Origin: Sphingomonas sp. Root720
Lineage (GTDB): Bacteria > Pseudomonadota > Alphaproteobacteria > Sphingomonadales > Sphingomonadaceae
Reading direction: 5' to 3'
Length of the DNA: 64,000 nucleotides
Assembly (NCBI RefSeq): GCF_001428605.1
Contig: NZ_LMID01000012.1
Coordinates: forward strand, 1 to 64,000
Shown here: one piece after another, positions 51,413-62,566 of the stretch
How the letters are laid out: each line of letters begins with the position of its first letter
Position numbering within the stretch: position 1 is the stretch's first letter
Made by a program: the position numbers and the translations under genes
The notes under the pieces: model-generated
What the model was told of the DNA's origin: nothing
Seen by the model: the letters and a program-made list of their open reading frames with translations, nothing else
Databases searched by the model: none

Positions 51413-52329
51413 CCTCGCACTGCAGCCGCCTCTATGGCCTCACGATAGACAGCCCCTTCCCACTACCCGGAGCGCTTCCGCTTACTCCCGCACAAGTGCC
51501 GGACGTAACCATCGTCTGGGAGGGAGAAGGGGTGTGGCGTGCGGCTGCGCGAGCGATCCCCATCTCGTCTGCCGGCCCGGGAGCCGCCCGCCTGGGCGAA
51601 ACCGAAGACGGCGCCCTGTACATCGAATGGCGGCGCGAATTGCAACTCGTGATCAGCCCGTCCAACGATCGCATCGCGGTCATCTGCTCGGCGGCGAAGC
51701 TGGAGTTCGTCCCGACGGTATTGGTCGGTATCGGGCTCGGCTTGTTGCTCCACCGGCGCGGCGTCACGTGCCTGCACGGATCGGTCGTGTCGGTAAATGG
51801 TCGGACCATTGCGTTGCTCGGCGACAGCGGTGCAGGCAAGTCCACGGCCGCAGCCGCGCTGGTGGCGGCGGGCGGGACGCTGGTCTCCGATGATATCGCC
51901 GCCCTGCTGGCAAGCGGGGACGCGTTTTCGGTGGCGCGGGGTTGCACCAACGCGCGGCTGGGCGCCGCCGCGAGCTCTCGAATCGTGGGAACCGGGCCCT
52001 CCTTGGCGACTGCTCCGTGGATAGAAAAGCTGCTTTGGGATGTCTCTGACCGCGATCTCTCCCTGTCCCTGCCGGATCCCCATCTGGATGCACTTTATCT
52101 GCTGGGGCAGGCAGCTGATGGCGATAGCGTGGCTGTCACCCCGCTTCCGCCGGCACGTGCGCTGCCCCGGCTGGTCAACTGCTGGTATCCGCAAGGCTTC
52201 ACTCGGCTTTTGACGCAGGCCCGGTTCGACGCGCTGCGAGCGGTCGCGGCGCGGGTGCCGATGTTCGAAATCCATTACCCCCGCCGCTGGGACATGTTGC
52301 CCGCTCTGACCGCCGCGCTGGGCGCGTGA
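51409..52329 (+). CDS. HPr kinase-like protein (RiPP kinase)
   Basis: 306 residues with the HprK C-terminal ATPase features: Walker A GDSGAGKST (138-146), LHGS (122-125) and SDDI (160-163). The N-terminal 110 residues resemble those of RiPP-associated HprK relatives rather than true HPr kinase. In paeninodin-type lasso clusters such kinases phosphorylate the C-terminal Ser of the precursor, and the precursor here ends in Ser. It overlaps its neighbours at both ends by four bases. Confidence 0.85.
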   Translation: MTSHCSRLYGLTIDSPFPLPGALPLTPAQVPDVTIVWEGEGVWRAAARAIPISSAGPGAARLGETEDGALYIEWRRELQLVISPSNDRIAVICSAAKLEFVPTVLVGIGLGLLLHRRGVTCLHGSVVSVNGRTIALLGDSGAGKSTAAAALVAAGGTLVSDDIAALLASGDAFSVARGCTNARLGAAASSRIVGTGPSLATAPWIEKLLWDVSDRDLSLSLPDPHLDALYLLGQAADGDSVAVTPLPPARALPRLVNCWYPQGFTRLLTQARFDALRAVAARVPMFEIHYPRRWDMLPALTAALGA

Positions 52330-54311
52330 CGGTGCAGAGTCTGGCGCCGATATTGCGCTTCGTGCTGGCCGAGCGCGGATGGCCCGGCTCCGACCGTCTC
52401 GAATGGATGGCCGAGCACCTGCCCGCCGTCGCCACCGCAGGCCTTGAGGTCTCTCTCGCAGGGGATGGAGCGATCGACCTGCAACAACGGATCCAGGGCC
52501 AGGAAGAGATCGCCCGCCTGACGCGATGGATCGACCGGACCCAGCCGCAGGGCAAGGCTTGGCAGCGGCTGGCCGCCGCGCTCCCCATGATCGCGGATGA
52601 CGTCCTGGAATATTGGCTCGAGCTCGATGCTCCGGCGGAAGAAGCCTCGGCGGCGCCCCCCTTGTCGGTGTTCGTCAAGCTCGGCGACCCCTCCTCCGCC
52701 GCCGTTGCTCGGGTTCTCGAAGGCTTCGACATCCGCCTTCCGCCCGCCCGGCTGGAGGCCCTTCAGCGCTGCCTCGCGGCATGCGAGCCGGATGCGCGCC
52801 TGTCCCATCTGGGCTTTATGCTGGGGCGGGGGGGCGCCCCGCTGAGGCTGATCGTGGAAGGGGTTCCCCCCGATGGCATCCATGCCCTGCTTACCCGATC
52901 CGGCTGGCCCGGGCCTATCAACAGCACGGTGGCCCGGATCGACCGGCTGTTCGCCCATGCGGACCGGATCCGCCTCGCGCTCACCCTTGCCGATGGGCTC
53001 ACGCCAGACATCGGGCTGGAATGCTTCGTGGGCGAGCCCGCCGCCAATGATCCGCGATGGCGCAGCCTGTTCGACACGCTGGTGGAGGAGGACTTGTGTA
53101 CGCCTGTACGCCGGGACCAGATGCTTGCCTGGCCCGCCAGGCTCACCCCATTGTCGTCGCGCCACTGGCCGGAAGCACTCATCACGGACGCCCTGCTGCG
53201 CGCCGAAGCTGGCTCCCGCTGGCTCGACTGCCGCATTAGCCACGTCAAGGTGACCATCGCCCCCGGGCAGCAGGCACCCGCAAAGGGATATTTCGGGTTC
53301 ATCGACGTCCACTCCCCAGCCGCCCTCGAGAGGGAACCCCCGCTCCGCACGGCCACGGCAGAGGCGCATGCGGCCCTAGAGGCCGCCACCGCCTTCCTGA
53401 TCGCGGCACGCAATCAGGCAGGCTGGTGGCTGGACTATGACGGCTTTTCCGAGGGGCCAGCCGACGAATGGGTGACAGCCTATATAGCCCATATGCTATA
53501 CTGCGGGGGCGATCCCGATGGCCGTGCTGCCGCGTTGCGCGCATGGCATTTGCTGAAAGCCCGCGTCCGCCATGGCTGGGGATGGAACTTCCTCCAGCCA
53601 GCGGATGCCGACAGTACCATCTGGGGCCTGCGCCTGGCCTCTGCGCTCGACAGGGGCGATACACCGGAGGCGTCGGAAGCGACCGAATTTCTTCGTCGAC
53701 ACATGCAGGAGGGCGGCGGATTCGCCACCTATCGCAGGGACGTCTATGCGGGCTGGTCCGATGGCAAGGCGGTCAACCCGGCTTGGTACGATGCCCATGG
53801 CTGCGTCACGGCGGCAGCGGCGCACGTGCCGGGCGTGGGCCCTGAGGCACTAGCCCATTTGCGTGCGATCCAAGGGATGGATGGTGGCTGGCAAGGCTAT
53901 TGGTGGGAGAGTGATCGCTATGCCACCGCGCTGGCAGCCGAAGCGCTGGCGGCGCAGGGGGGCGCGGGCGACGAAGACCGGGTGCGGCGCGCGGTAGCAG
54001 CGACGACAGCTTGGCTGGAGGCGCCGGGAGGAGCCGCCGACTGGCTGCACGAGCGCCCGTTCGAGGCCGCATGCGCGCTGCGCGCGCTATTGTTGAGGCC
54101 GCTTGACGGAGGCGGACATATCGAGCGTCTGGTAGACGGGTTGCTGGCCACACAGCGCGTGGATGGCTCCTGGTGCGCCTCGGCTGCGCTTGCGATCCCG
54201 AACCGGCAGGGAGACATCGTACAGGCGATCGACAATCGCCGCTGCTTTACGACCGCGACGGTGTTGGACGCGCTGGGGTGCTTCGAGCGCTGGAAACGGG
54301 CGGGTCGCTGA
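52326..54311 (+). CDS. Squalene-cyclase-like repeat protein of unknown function
   Basis: 661 residues from GTG 52326, overlapping the kinase stop. Residues about 350-650 have alpha/alpha-barrel repeats with QW-like motifs: GGGFATYRRDVYAGW (about 463), DGGWQGYWWESDRYATALA (about 519), DGSWCASAAL (about 613). No DxDD or DCTAE cyclase motif is evident in the repeats. The N-terminal half is unfamiliar, with HLGFMLGRGGAPLRLIVEGV and ISHVKVTIAPGQQAPAKGYF. It occupies the place where lasso clusters carry the B2 protease, yet shows no Cys-His-Asp transglutaminase pattern. A role in lipidation, prenyl chemistry or binding is open. Confidence 0.7.
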   Translation: MTVQSLAPILRFVLAERGWPGSDRLEWMAEHLPAVATAGLEVSLAGDGAIDLQQRIQGQEEIARLTRWIDRTQPQGKAWQRLAAALPMIADDVLEYWLELDAPAEEASAAPPLSVFVKLGDPSSAAVARVLEGFDIRLPPARLEALQRCLAACEPDARLSHLGFMLGRGGAPLRLIVEGVPPDGIHALLTRSGWPGPINSTVARIDRLFAHADRIRLALTLADGLTPDIGLECFVGEPAANDPRWRSLFDTLVEEDLCTPVRRDQMLAWPARLTPLSSRHWPEALITDALLRAEAGSRWLDCRISHVKVTIAPGQQAPAKGYFGFIDVHSPAALEREPPLRTATAEAHAALEAATAFLIAARNQAGWWLDYDGFSEGPADEWVTAYIAHMLYCGGDPDGRAAALRAWHLLKARVRHGWGWNFLQPADADSTIWGLRLASALDRGDTPEASEATEFLRRHMQEGGGFATYRRDVYAGWSDGKAVNPAWYDAHGCVTAAAAHVPGVGPEALAHLRAIQGMDGGWQGYWWESDRYATALAAEALAAQGGAGDEDRVRRAVAATTAWLEAPGGAADWLHERPFEAACALRALLLRPLDGGGHIERLVDGLLATQRVDGSWCASAALAIPNRQGDIVQAIDNRRCFTTATVLDALGCFERWKRAGR

Positions 54312-54522
54312 CGGCTACGGGCGCTTTGCGTTCCCGCAGCGCCCTCAGCGCCCAGTCGTGTCGAAACGCCTGCTGCAGATCGTTTTCATCGAAGTCCAGG
54401 CCGCGCTCCCCGGCCAGGCGGAACAGCGCGCCGACATCGTCCTGCCGAGCCCGGAGATCGGATCGCAACACCTCGTCCGCGCGGGCGACGGAAAGAAACA
54501 ACAAGGCATTCTGCACGGTCAT
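54247..54522 (-). CDS. Nif11-like leader-domain small protein (antisense end)
   Basis: 91 residues. The first 55 match the Nif11 leader-domain pattern: NALLFLSVARADEVLRSDL, then DDVGALFRLAGERGLDFDENDL, with the typical FL..V..D..LR and LA...G..F. spacing. The remainder is Pro/Ser/Arg-rich with no Gly-Gly cleavage site or Cys-rich core, and 65 bases overlap the 3' end of the cyclase-like gene on the other strand. Its ATG abuts the IS fragment. It may be an intact Nif11-type accessory, or a precursor whose core was lost in the rearrangement. Confidence 0.55.
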   Translation of the reverse strand: MTVQNALLFLSVARADEVLRSDLRARQDDVGALFRLAGERGLDFDENDLQQAFRHDWALRALRERKAPVAVSDPPVSSARSTPARPTPSRS

Positions 54523-54718
54523 GCCGCGATAGTCGCAGCCGATCGCGCCTCCGTCAAATCGGCATAAGCCGTCCTGGTCTGCGTGCGAGATGCGAGCAGG
54601 GCCGGGGCCTGAGTGATGTCTCCTGTCTGGCCGGGCGTGAGGATGAAGCGTAGCGGGCGGCCGAGCGCGTCGGCCAGCATGTGGACCTTGGTAGTCAGTC
54701 CACCTCGGGAACGCCCCC
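54523..54718 (-). mobile_element. IS5-type transposase fragment
   Basis: A frame reads GRSRGGLTTKVHMLADALGR then PLRFILTPGQTGDITQAPALL, a central piece of IS5-group transposases around the first catalytic Asp. It loses similarity after PALL and begins abruptly inside the IS1182-type transposase. It is therefore an insertion or recombination scar only about 0.13-0.2 kb long. Confidence 0.65.
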
Positions 54719-55471
54719 GCGCCTGGCGGTGGTCGCCTCCAGATCGACGATCACGGCATGGTCGAGGTCGAGGTCGAGGTCGATCAGATAGTTGGTCGAA
54801 TAGGCGAAGAAGGCCCGGTCGCGCGACGCAGCTGTCCACCGCGCCGCCGGATCGGCCACCGCCAGTTGCGTGGGCGGCACCGGCGTCGCGCCGCCGAACA
54901 CCGCATCGTCAAGCACGGCCAGATATTCCCACACCGCTTGGCTGGCGCTGGCCGGCGGCAGCTGCCCGGCATGATCGACGACATGCTGCCGGCTGGCGTC
55001 GGCCCGGATCAGGCTGGCATCGACCGCGAAGCCTTCGCCGCCCACCAGCTCCTCGGCGATGCAGCGCGCCGCTGTTGTCTCGAACAGCCGGCGAAGCAGG
55101 TCGCTGTCGCGGAACCTGCCGTGCCGGTTCTTGGAGAAGGTCGAGTGGTTGGGTACGTTGCCCTCCAGCCCGAGCCGGCAGAACCAGCGATAGGCCAGGT
55201 TCCCATGCACTCCCTCGCACAGCCGGCGCTCGGAGCGGATGCCCATGCAATAGCCGATGATCAGCATGCGCAGCATCAGCTCGGGATCGATCGAGGGACG
55301 ACCCGTCTCGCTATAGAAGGGGCGCAGCTGTTCGCGCAGATCCGACGGGTCGACGGAGCGGTCGATCGAGCGCAGGAGGTGGTCCGCCGGCACGTGCCGC
55401 TCCAGGTTGAAGCTGTAGAACAGCGCCTCCTGCGACATGGTTCGCTCGCCCATCATCCGCTCATCTCCCAC
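54695..55471 (-). pseudogene. IS1182-type transposase, 3'-truncated
   Basis: About 250 residues of a transposase with the N-terminal DUF772-like region (FYSFNLERHVPADHLLRSID, SIDPELMLRMLIIGYCMGIR, NHSTFSKNRHGRFRDSDLLR) and VDASLIRADASRQ carrying the first DDE Asp. After DHAVIVDLEATTARRGGV the frame is replaced by the IS5-type piece, so the second half, including the final motif, is missing. A short GGTCGA hexamer repeat (54760-54784) encodes Asp-Leu repeats near the break. It cannot be active alone. Confidence 0.78.
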
Positions 55472-55513
55472 CGACCGACAGGAGTGAATCAGACGTCACC
55501 GCTACTTCAAGAG

Positions 55514-55547
55514 CGCATTTTTCAACACGATCCTCTGCAAAGCCGAC
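55514..55547 (-). repeat. IS1182-type outer terminus
   Basis: GCATTTTTCAACACGATC and CTCTGCAAAGCCGAC lie just upstream of the truncated transposase. Reverse-complemented, they match the element end at 42597-42629 in most positions, giving the same TTTTTCAACAC and GCAAAGC-GAC blocks. This identifies it as the left terminal repeat of the leftward copy. Confidence 0.65.
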
Positions 55548-55710
55548 ATTTCGGCGTTGCACTTGCACGGCGTATATTGGCCGGCAGGAGCCCCACAGAC
55601 TTCGTCCCGCCGCCGCCGGGGGCAACAAGGAGGAACAGGCGGTTGGCATCGGCGATCTTGTGCGGTTTCGGCCGCGGTTTGGCGGTTCGGACCTTGGTGT
55701 CAGTGAGCAT
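55548..55710 (-). pseudogene. Tyrosine integrase (DUF4102-type), N-terminal fragment
   Basis: An ATG at 55710 with AGGAG ahead opens MLTDTKVRTAKPRPKPHKIA and DANRLFLLVAPGGGG, the standard start of P4-type tyrosine integrases. After about 35 residues the similarity ends at about 55606 and the frame runs into the IS terminus. The gene has the same orientation as tRNA-Ser and begins 184 bp past its 3' end, the usual layout of an integrase at its own attachment site. The catalytic domain is gone, so the island can no longer excise by itself. Confidence 0.78.
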
Positions 55711-55893
55711 GGCTCGGTCTCCTGAGATACCTCGTTTTTCGACCGGCGACACCTCGTTTCGGGCCTTCCGAGTCACTGGATTGGCATGGACGGGCATGGA
55801 CGGCCGAGGCCGAACCAATCTTCTAAGTGTCAGTATTCAGGAAGAAAAGGTCGACCCCAGTGGTCCTTTTGCGGACCGCTGTGGAGAGGTCCG
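55711..55893. other. Putative island attachment region next to tRNA-Ser
   Basis: No gene is seen. The stretch contains an imperfect hairpin (AGTGGTCC/GGACCGCT) at 55858-55880 that may end tRNA transcription, and a small direct repeat of GGCATGGACG at about 55783-55803. By analogy with P4-type islands, the crossover would lie in the tRNA 3' end, but no second copy of that sequence was noticed elsewhere in the window. Confidence 0.4.
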
Positions 55894-55984
55894 TGGCGGA
55901 GCGGGAGGGATTCGAACCCTCGATACGGTTTTGCCGTATACTCACTTTCCAGGCGAGCGCCTTCGACCACTCGGCCACCGCTCC
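55894..55984 (-). tRNA. tRNA-Ser(GGA)
   Basis: On the minus strand a full class II tRNA folds: acceptor GGAGCGG/CCGCTCC, D arm GCCGAGTGGTCGAAGGC, anticodon stem CTCGC/GTGAG with loop CTGGAAA (anticodon GGA), long variable arm TACGG/CCGTA, T arm GAGGG-TTCGAAT-CCCTC, discriminator G and encoded CCA. It reads UCC and UCU serine codons. Its 3' end is the likely integration site of the neighbouring island. Confidence 0.96.
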
Positions 55985-56059
55985 GCATGCTCTGGAAGGC
56001 CGGTTCCCTAGCGGGTGGCGAAGGGTTCCGCAAGGCGTTGGAGCATGTATCATGGCGGC

Positions 56060-56971
56060 ATGACGAACCGCCTCCGCATCGCCCTTCCGTCGCTCTCGGC
56101 GGTACTGCTCGCCGCCGCGCCGCTTGTCGCGGCCTCTCCGCCCGCGCGGCCGCTGTCCTCGGCCGACATCGTCGCGCAGGCGCCGGCCGGGGCATGGGCG
56201 GCGATCCCGGCCGAGGATTTGCTGGTCATCGACTTCGACAATGGCCGGCGGGTCGTCATCGCCCTCGCGCCCGCCTTCGCGCCGGTCCATGTCGCCAATA
56301 TCCGCAGGCTGGTGCGCAGCGGCTGGTTCGCGGGTACCACGGTCAACCGCGTGCAGGACAATTATGTCACCCAATGGGGCGATGCGACCGAGAAGAAGCC
56401 GCTTCCCGAAGGCATCGCCGCAAGCCCGCCCGCGGAATATGCGCGCCGCCTCGAAGGGCTCGGTTTCCGCGCGATGCCGTTCCGCGACGCCTATGCCGAC
56501 AAGGCCGGCCATGCCGGCGGATGGCCGGCGGCGAGCGACGGCCAGCTCGCCTGGCTGCCGCACTGCTACGGCATGGTCGGCGTGGGGCGGAACATCGCGC
56601 CCGATACCGGGACCGGAGCGGAACTCTACACGGTGATCGGCCATGGTCCGCGCCATCTCGACCGCAACATCGCAGTCGTCGGCCGGGTGCTGTCGGGGAT
56701 GGAGGCGCTGAGCGCGCTGCCGCGCGGAACCGAGGCGCTCGGCTTCTACAAGGACGGGACGCCGCGTCCGGCGATCGCGGCCGCGCGCCTGGCTGCGGAC
56801 ATGCCCGAAGCCGAACGCCCGGCCTTCGACTTGATGCGCAGCGATTCGGCGAGCTTCGCCGACTGGCTGGCCGCGCGCGCCAACCGCAAGGACGAATTCT
56901 TCATCCGGCCGGCCGGAGCGCTCGACATCTGCAACGCGCTGCCCCCGGTGCGCGACGCTCAAAGGCCATAA
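56060..56971 (+). CDS. Cyclophilin-type peptidyl-prolyl cis-trans isomerase
   Basis: 303 residues with a signal peptide ([23 protein letters not shown]) and a divergent cyclophilin core: [53 protein letters not shown], here shortened to its key features [15 protein letters not shown] and [13 protein letters not shown]. It assists folding in the periplasm. The acidic-aromatic core differs from PpiA, and the C-terminal part is longer than usual. It stands alone, followed by a strong bidirectional terminator. Confidence 0.82.
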   Translation: MTNRLRIALPSLSAVLLAAAPLVAASPPARPLSSADIVAQAPAGAWAAIPAEDLLVIDFDNGRRVVIALAPAFAPVHVANIRRLVRSGWFAGTTVNRVQDNYVTQWGDATEKKPLPEGIAASPPAEYARRLEGLGFRAMPFRDAYADKAGHAGGWPAASDGQLAWLPHCYGMVGVGRNIAPDTGTGAELYTVIGHGPRHLDRNIAVVGRVLSGMEALSALPRGTEALGFYKDGTPRPAIAAARLAADMPEAERPAFDLMRSDSASFADWLAARANRKDEFFIRPAGALDICNALPPVRDAQRP

Positions 56972-57040
56972 GCGTCAGCCGGGCCTTCGCTGCGGCAGCG
57001 ATGCGTTTCCAGCGATGCGCTTGTGATGCGACCGTCCAAA

Positions 57041-57075
57041 GGAAAGGGCCCGGGGATCGCTCCCCGGGCCCTTCC
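57041..57075. terminator. Bidirectional terminator between cyclophilin and groEL
   Basis: GGAAAGGGCCCGGGG and CTCCCCGGGCCCTTCC form a long GC-rich stem with one bulge around ATCG. It sits between two convergent genes, so it can serve both. Confidence 0.8.
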
Positions 57076-57161
57076 TGTTCCGATGACCGGATGGCCGGCG
57101 GATCTCCTCATACTCACCATCGCAGCGGACAGGTGACCCGTCCGCTGCGATCGCTCCGTAT

Positions 57162-58929
<1,768 letters not shown>

Positions 58930-59217
58930 TTAGCCGACGATTCCCAGGATGTCGGATTCCTTCATGATCAACAGGTCTTCACCGTTGATCTTGACCTCGG
59001 TGCCGGACCATTTGCCGAACAGGATCTTGTCGCCGGCCTTGACGTCGAGCGGGGTCACCTTGCCATCCTCGGCCTTGGCGCCGCCACCGACGGCGACGAC
59101 TTCGCCTTCCTGCGGCTTCTCCTTGGCGCTATCGGGGATGATGATCCCACCAGCGGTCTTTTCCTCGGCTTCCACGCGGCGGACAAGCACGCGATCGTGC
59201 AGCGGACGGAAACTCAT
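58930..59217 (-). CDS. groES: Co-chaperonin GroES (10 kDa)
   Basis: 95 residues starting [20 protein letters not shown], with the mobile loop [17 protein letters not shown] and the C-terminal [14 protein letters not shown]. It caps the GroEL ring. ATG 59217 gives the family N-terminus; an upstream in-frame start at 59238 is not needed. A CIRCE element lies about 73 bp upstream, so the groESL operon is under HrcA control. Confidence 0.98.
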   Translation of the reverse strand: MSFRPLHDRVLVRRVEAEEKTAGGIIIPDSAKEKPQEGEVVAVGGGAKAEDGKVTPLDVKAGDKILFGKWSGTEVKINGEDLLIMKESDILGIVG

Positions 59218-59289
59218 GCGCTTCACCCTTTCTAACAATCCCTCGGCGACGACCGGGTCGGCCCGCCGAATCCCTCAGACTGGAAACTT

Positions 59290-59316
59290 TTAGCACTCAC
59301 CGATGGCGAGTGCCAA
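59290..59316. promoter_or_regulatory. CIRCE element (HrcA operator)
   Basis: TTAGCACTC, nine bases, GAGTGCCAA: one mismatch to the canonical TTAGCACTC-N9-GAGTGCTAA. Its place ahead of groES is the standard HrcA repressor site that is released on heat shock. Confidence 0.93.
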
Positions 59317-59451
59317 CAGGCATATGTGTGGCACCCGATGCGCTGTCAAGCGGACCCCTCCCGCATTTTTTCGACTCCGGGCGACCGCGCCTCTTCACGC
59401 GGCTATGGCCGCCGCGATATGGGAGGCCCTCCTGACGGTCCAAGCTGGGTG

Positions 59452-61104
59452 ATGCGCAAACTTATCTCGTTCAAATACCCGGCGATCGCATTCGGTCTGG
59501 GGCTCGCGTCCGCGCTCGGTTTCGCGCCGCTCAGCTGGTGGTTCGTCACCCTGCTGTGCATGGCCGGGCTGATGGGACTGCTGATGCGCGCGACGCGCGC
59601 GCGCGACGTTGCCTGGCGCGGCTGGTGCTTCGGCGTCGGCCATTTCGCCTTCGGCAACAACTGGATCGCCACCGCCTTCACCTTCCAGGATGCGATGCCG
59701 CACTGGCTCGGCTTCATCGCGGTCTTCGTGCTTGCGCTCTATCTCGCGGTCTTCCCGATGCTGGCGGGGCTCGGCGCCTGGGCGCTGCACCGGCTGCCCC
59801 TGCTGGTCGAGGCGCGGCGCATCCGGATCGAGCGCGAGCGGCGTCTCGACAAGCTCAAGGGGCTGATCCCGGCCGGGATGGAGCCTTCGCCGCCGACAGC
59901 GCCGGCCGCCCTACCCAGCCCCTATGCCTTCATCCCGCTCTTTGCGGGCTGCTGGATCGCTGCCGAATATCTGCGCAGCGTCGCCTTCACCGGCTTCGCC
60001 TGGAACCCGCTCGCCGCGATCATCGTAGCGCCGACGACGGCCGAACCGGCCTGGATCGGGCTGACCCGGCTGGTCGGCACCTATGGGCTGTCGGGCTGGA
60101 TGGTGTTGCTGTCCGGCATCTGGCTGCTCGCTTTCCTGCCGGGAACGAAGCGCCAGCGCTGGCAGCGGGTCGGCTGGGCGCTGCTCGTCGCGATGCTGGC
60201 GCAGATCCTGTCGGCCTGGCTGCTGCGCCCGCTGCCGCCGCGTACCGCGCCGCGGCTGCTGGTCGTCCAGCCCAACATCAACCAGAACGAGAAATGGGAC
60301 CCGAAGCTTCAGCTCGCCAATTTCCGGCGGCTGAGCGAGCTCACCGGCAAGCCGGGCCCGAACCCGCGCCTGATCCTCTGGCCCGAAGCGGCGACCGCCG
60401 ACTTCCTGGAACTCGATCCCGAGGCGCGGGCACGGATCGCGGCCCTGCTCGGTCCCCACGACCGGATCCTGCTGGGCGGCGACACGCTGATCTTCGACAA
60501 GGCGGGCGAACTGATCGGCGCGCACAACAGCCTGTTCGGGCTCGATGCGCGCGGCCATATCTTCGCACGCTACGACAAGGCGCACCTCGTCCCCTACGGC
60601 GAATATCTGCCGGCGCGGACGATCCTGTCGGCGATCGGCCTGTCGCGGCTCGTGCCCGGCTCCATCGATTTCTGGTCGGGCCCCGGCCCGGCGACGGTCA
60701 CCGTGCCCGGCTTCGGCAAGGCCGGCATCCAGATCTGCTACGAAATCATCTTCTCGGGCCAGGTTGTCGATCCAGGCAACCGTCCCGACTTCCTGTTCAA
60801 TCCGTCGAACGATGCCTGGTTCGGCCGCTGGGGCCCGCCGCAGCACCTCGCCCAGGCGCGGCTGCGCGCGGTGGAAGAAGGGATTCCCGTGATCCGCTCG
60901 ACACCGACCGGCATCTCGGCGGTGGTCGATGCCGATGGCCGGCTGCTGCACAGCCTGGCCTGGCACAAGCCGGGGGCGATCGACGCGGCGCTGCCCGCGC
61001 CCCGCCCGGCCACGCCCTTCGCGCGCTTCGGCAACCTGCTGCCACTGCTGTTCTCGGCGCTGCTGATCGCAGCCGGAATTGCCATCGCGCTCAAGCGCCG
61101 CTAA
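59452..61104 (+). CDS. lnt: Apolipoprotein N-acyltransferase
   Basis: About 550 residues: six or more N-terminal membrane spans ([23 protein letters not shown] onward), then a nitrilase-fold periplasmic domain with the catalytic Glu in WPEAATADF, Lys in [13 protein letters not shown] and Cys in [10 protein letters not shown]. It adds the third acyl chain to the N-terminal Cys of lipoproteins at the periplasmic face of the inner membrane. ATG 59452 gives the usual short N-terminus; ATG 59419 is in frame. It precedes metK as in other sphingomonads. Confidence 0.93.
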   Translation: MRKLISFKYPAIAFGLGLASALGFAPLSWWFVTLLCMAGLMGLLMRATRARDVAWRGWCFGVGHFAFGNNWIATAFTFQDAMPHWLGFIAVFVLALYLAVFPMLAGLGAWALHRLPLLVEARRIRIERERRLDKLKGLIPAGMEPSPPTAPAALPSPYAFIPLFAGCWIAAEYLRSVAFTGFAWNPLAAIIVAPTTAEPAWIGLTRLVGTYGLSGWMVLLSGIWLLAFLPGTKRQRWQRVGWALLVAMLAQILSAWLLRPLPPRTAPRLLVVQPNINQNEKWDPKLQLANFRRLSELTGKPGPNPRLILWPEAATADFLELDPEARARIAALLGPHDRILLGGDTLIFDKAGELIGAHNSLFGLDARGHIFARYDKAHLVPYGEYLPARTILSAIGLSRLVPGSIDFWSGPGPATVTVPGFGKAGIQICYEIIFSGQVVDPGNRPDFLFNPSNDAWFGRWGPPQHLAQARLRAVEEGIPVIRSTPTGISAVVDADGRLLHSLAWHKPGAIDAALPAPRPATPFARFGNLLPLLFSALLIAAGIAIALKRR

Positions 61105-61189
61105 GGGGCATATAACGAAGTCTTTATATCCTTATTTCCGTTCGCGCGGTATCGGGCGACGGTCATTCCAAGAAGGCTCATCGATATCC

Positions 61190-62404
<1,215 letters not shown>

Positions 62405-62566
62405 CGTCGAACGGGGGCGGGCCATCCCGCCCCCTTTCGTCCTGCGGGGCGGGGCAGGCCAGGCTTCGCTTTAGCGCCGCCGATCGTCGCCGGTGCAGCA
62501 AAGTTCTTCCACCGGAAGCTACGACCCTCTAGGGCATCATCGTCTATGGCGACGCGGAGCATGCCC

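Noticed and set aside
52326..54311. Cyclase-like protein as a disguised B2 leader protease
   Set aside because: No Cys-His-Asp transglutaminase pattern of the B2 type is visible, and the C-terminal repeats belong to another fold.
55711..55984. Second copy of the tRNA-Ser 3' end as the other island attachment site
   Set aside because: I looked for the T-arm and acceptor sequence elsewhere in the window and noticed none. A by-eye search of 64 kb is not exhaustive, so the far end may also lie outside.
61105..61189. Possible SAM riboswitch before metK
   Set aside because: The 85-bp leader was read for SAM-I, SAM-II and SAM/SAH core motifs and none could be aligned. A covariance-model search would settle it.
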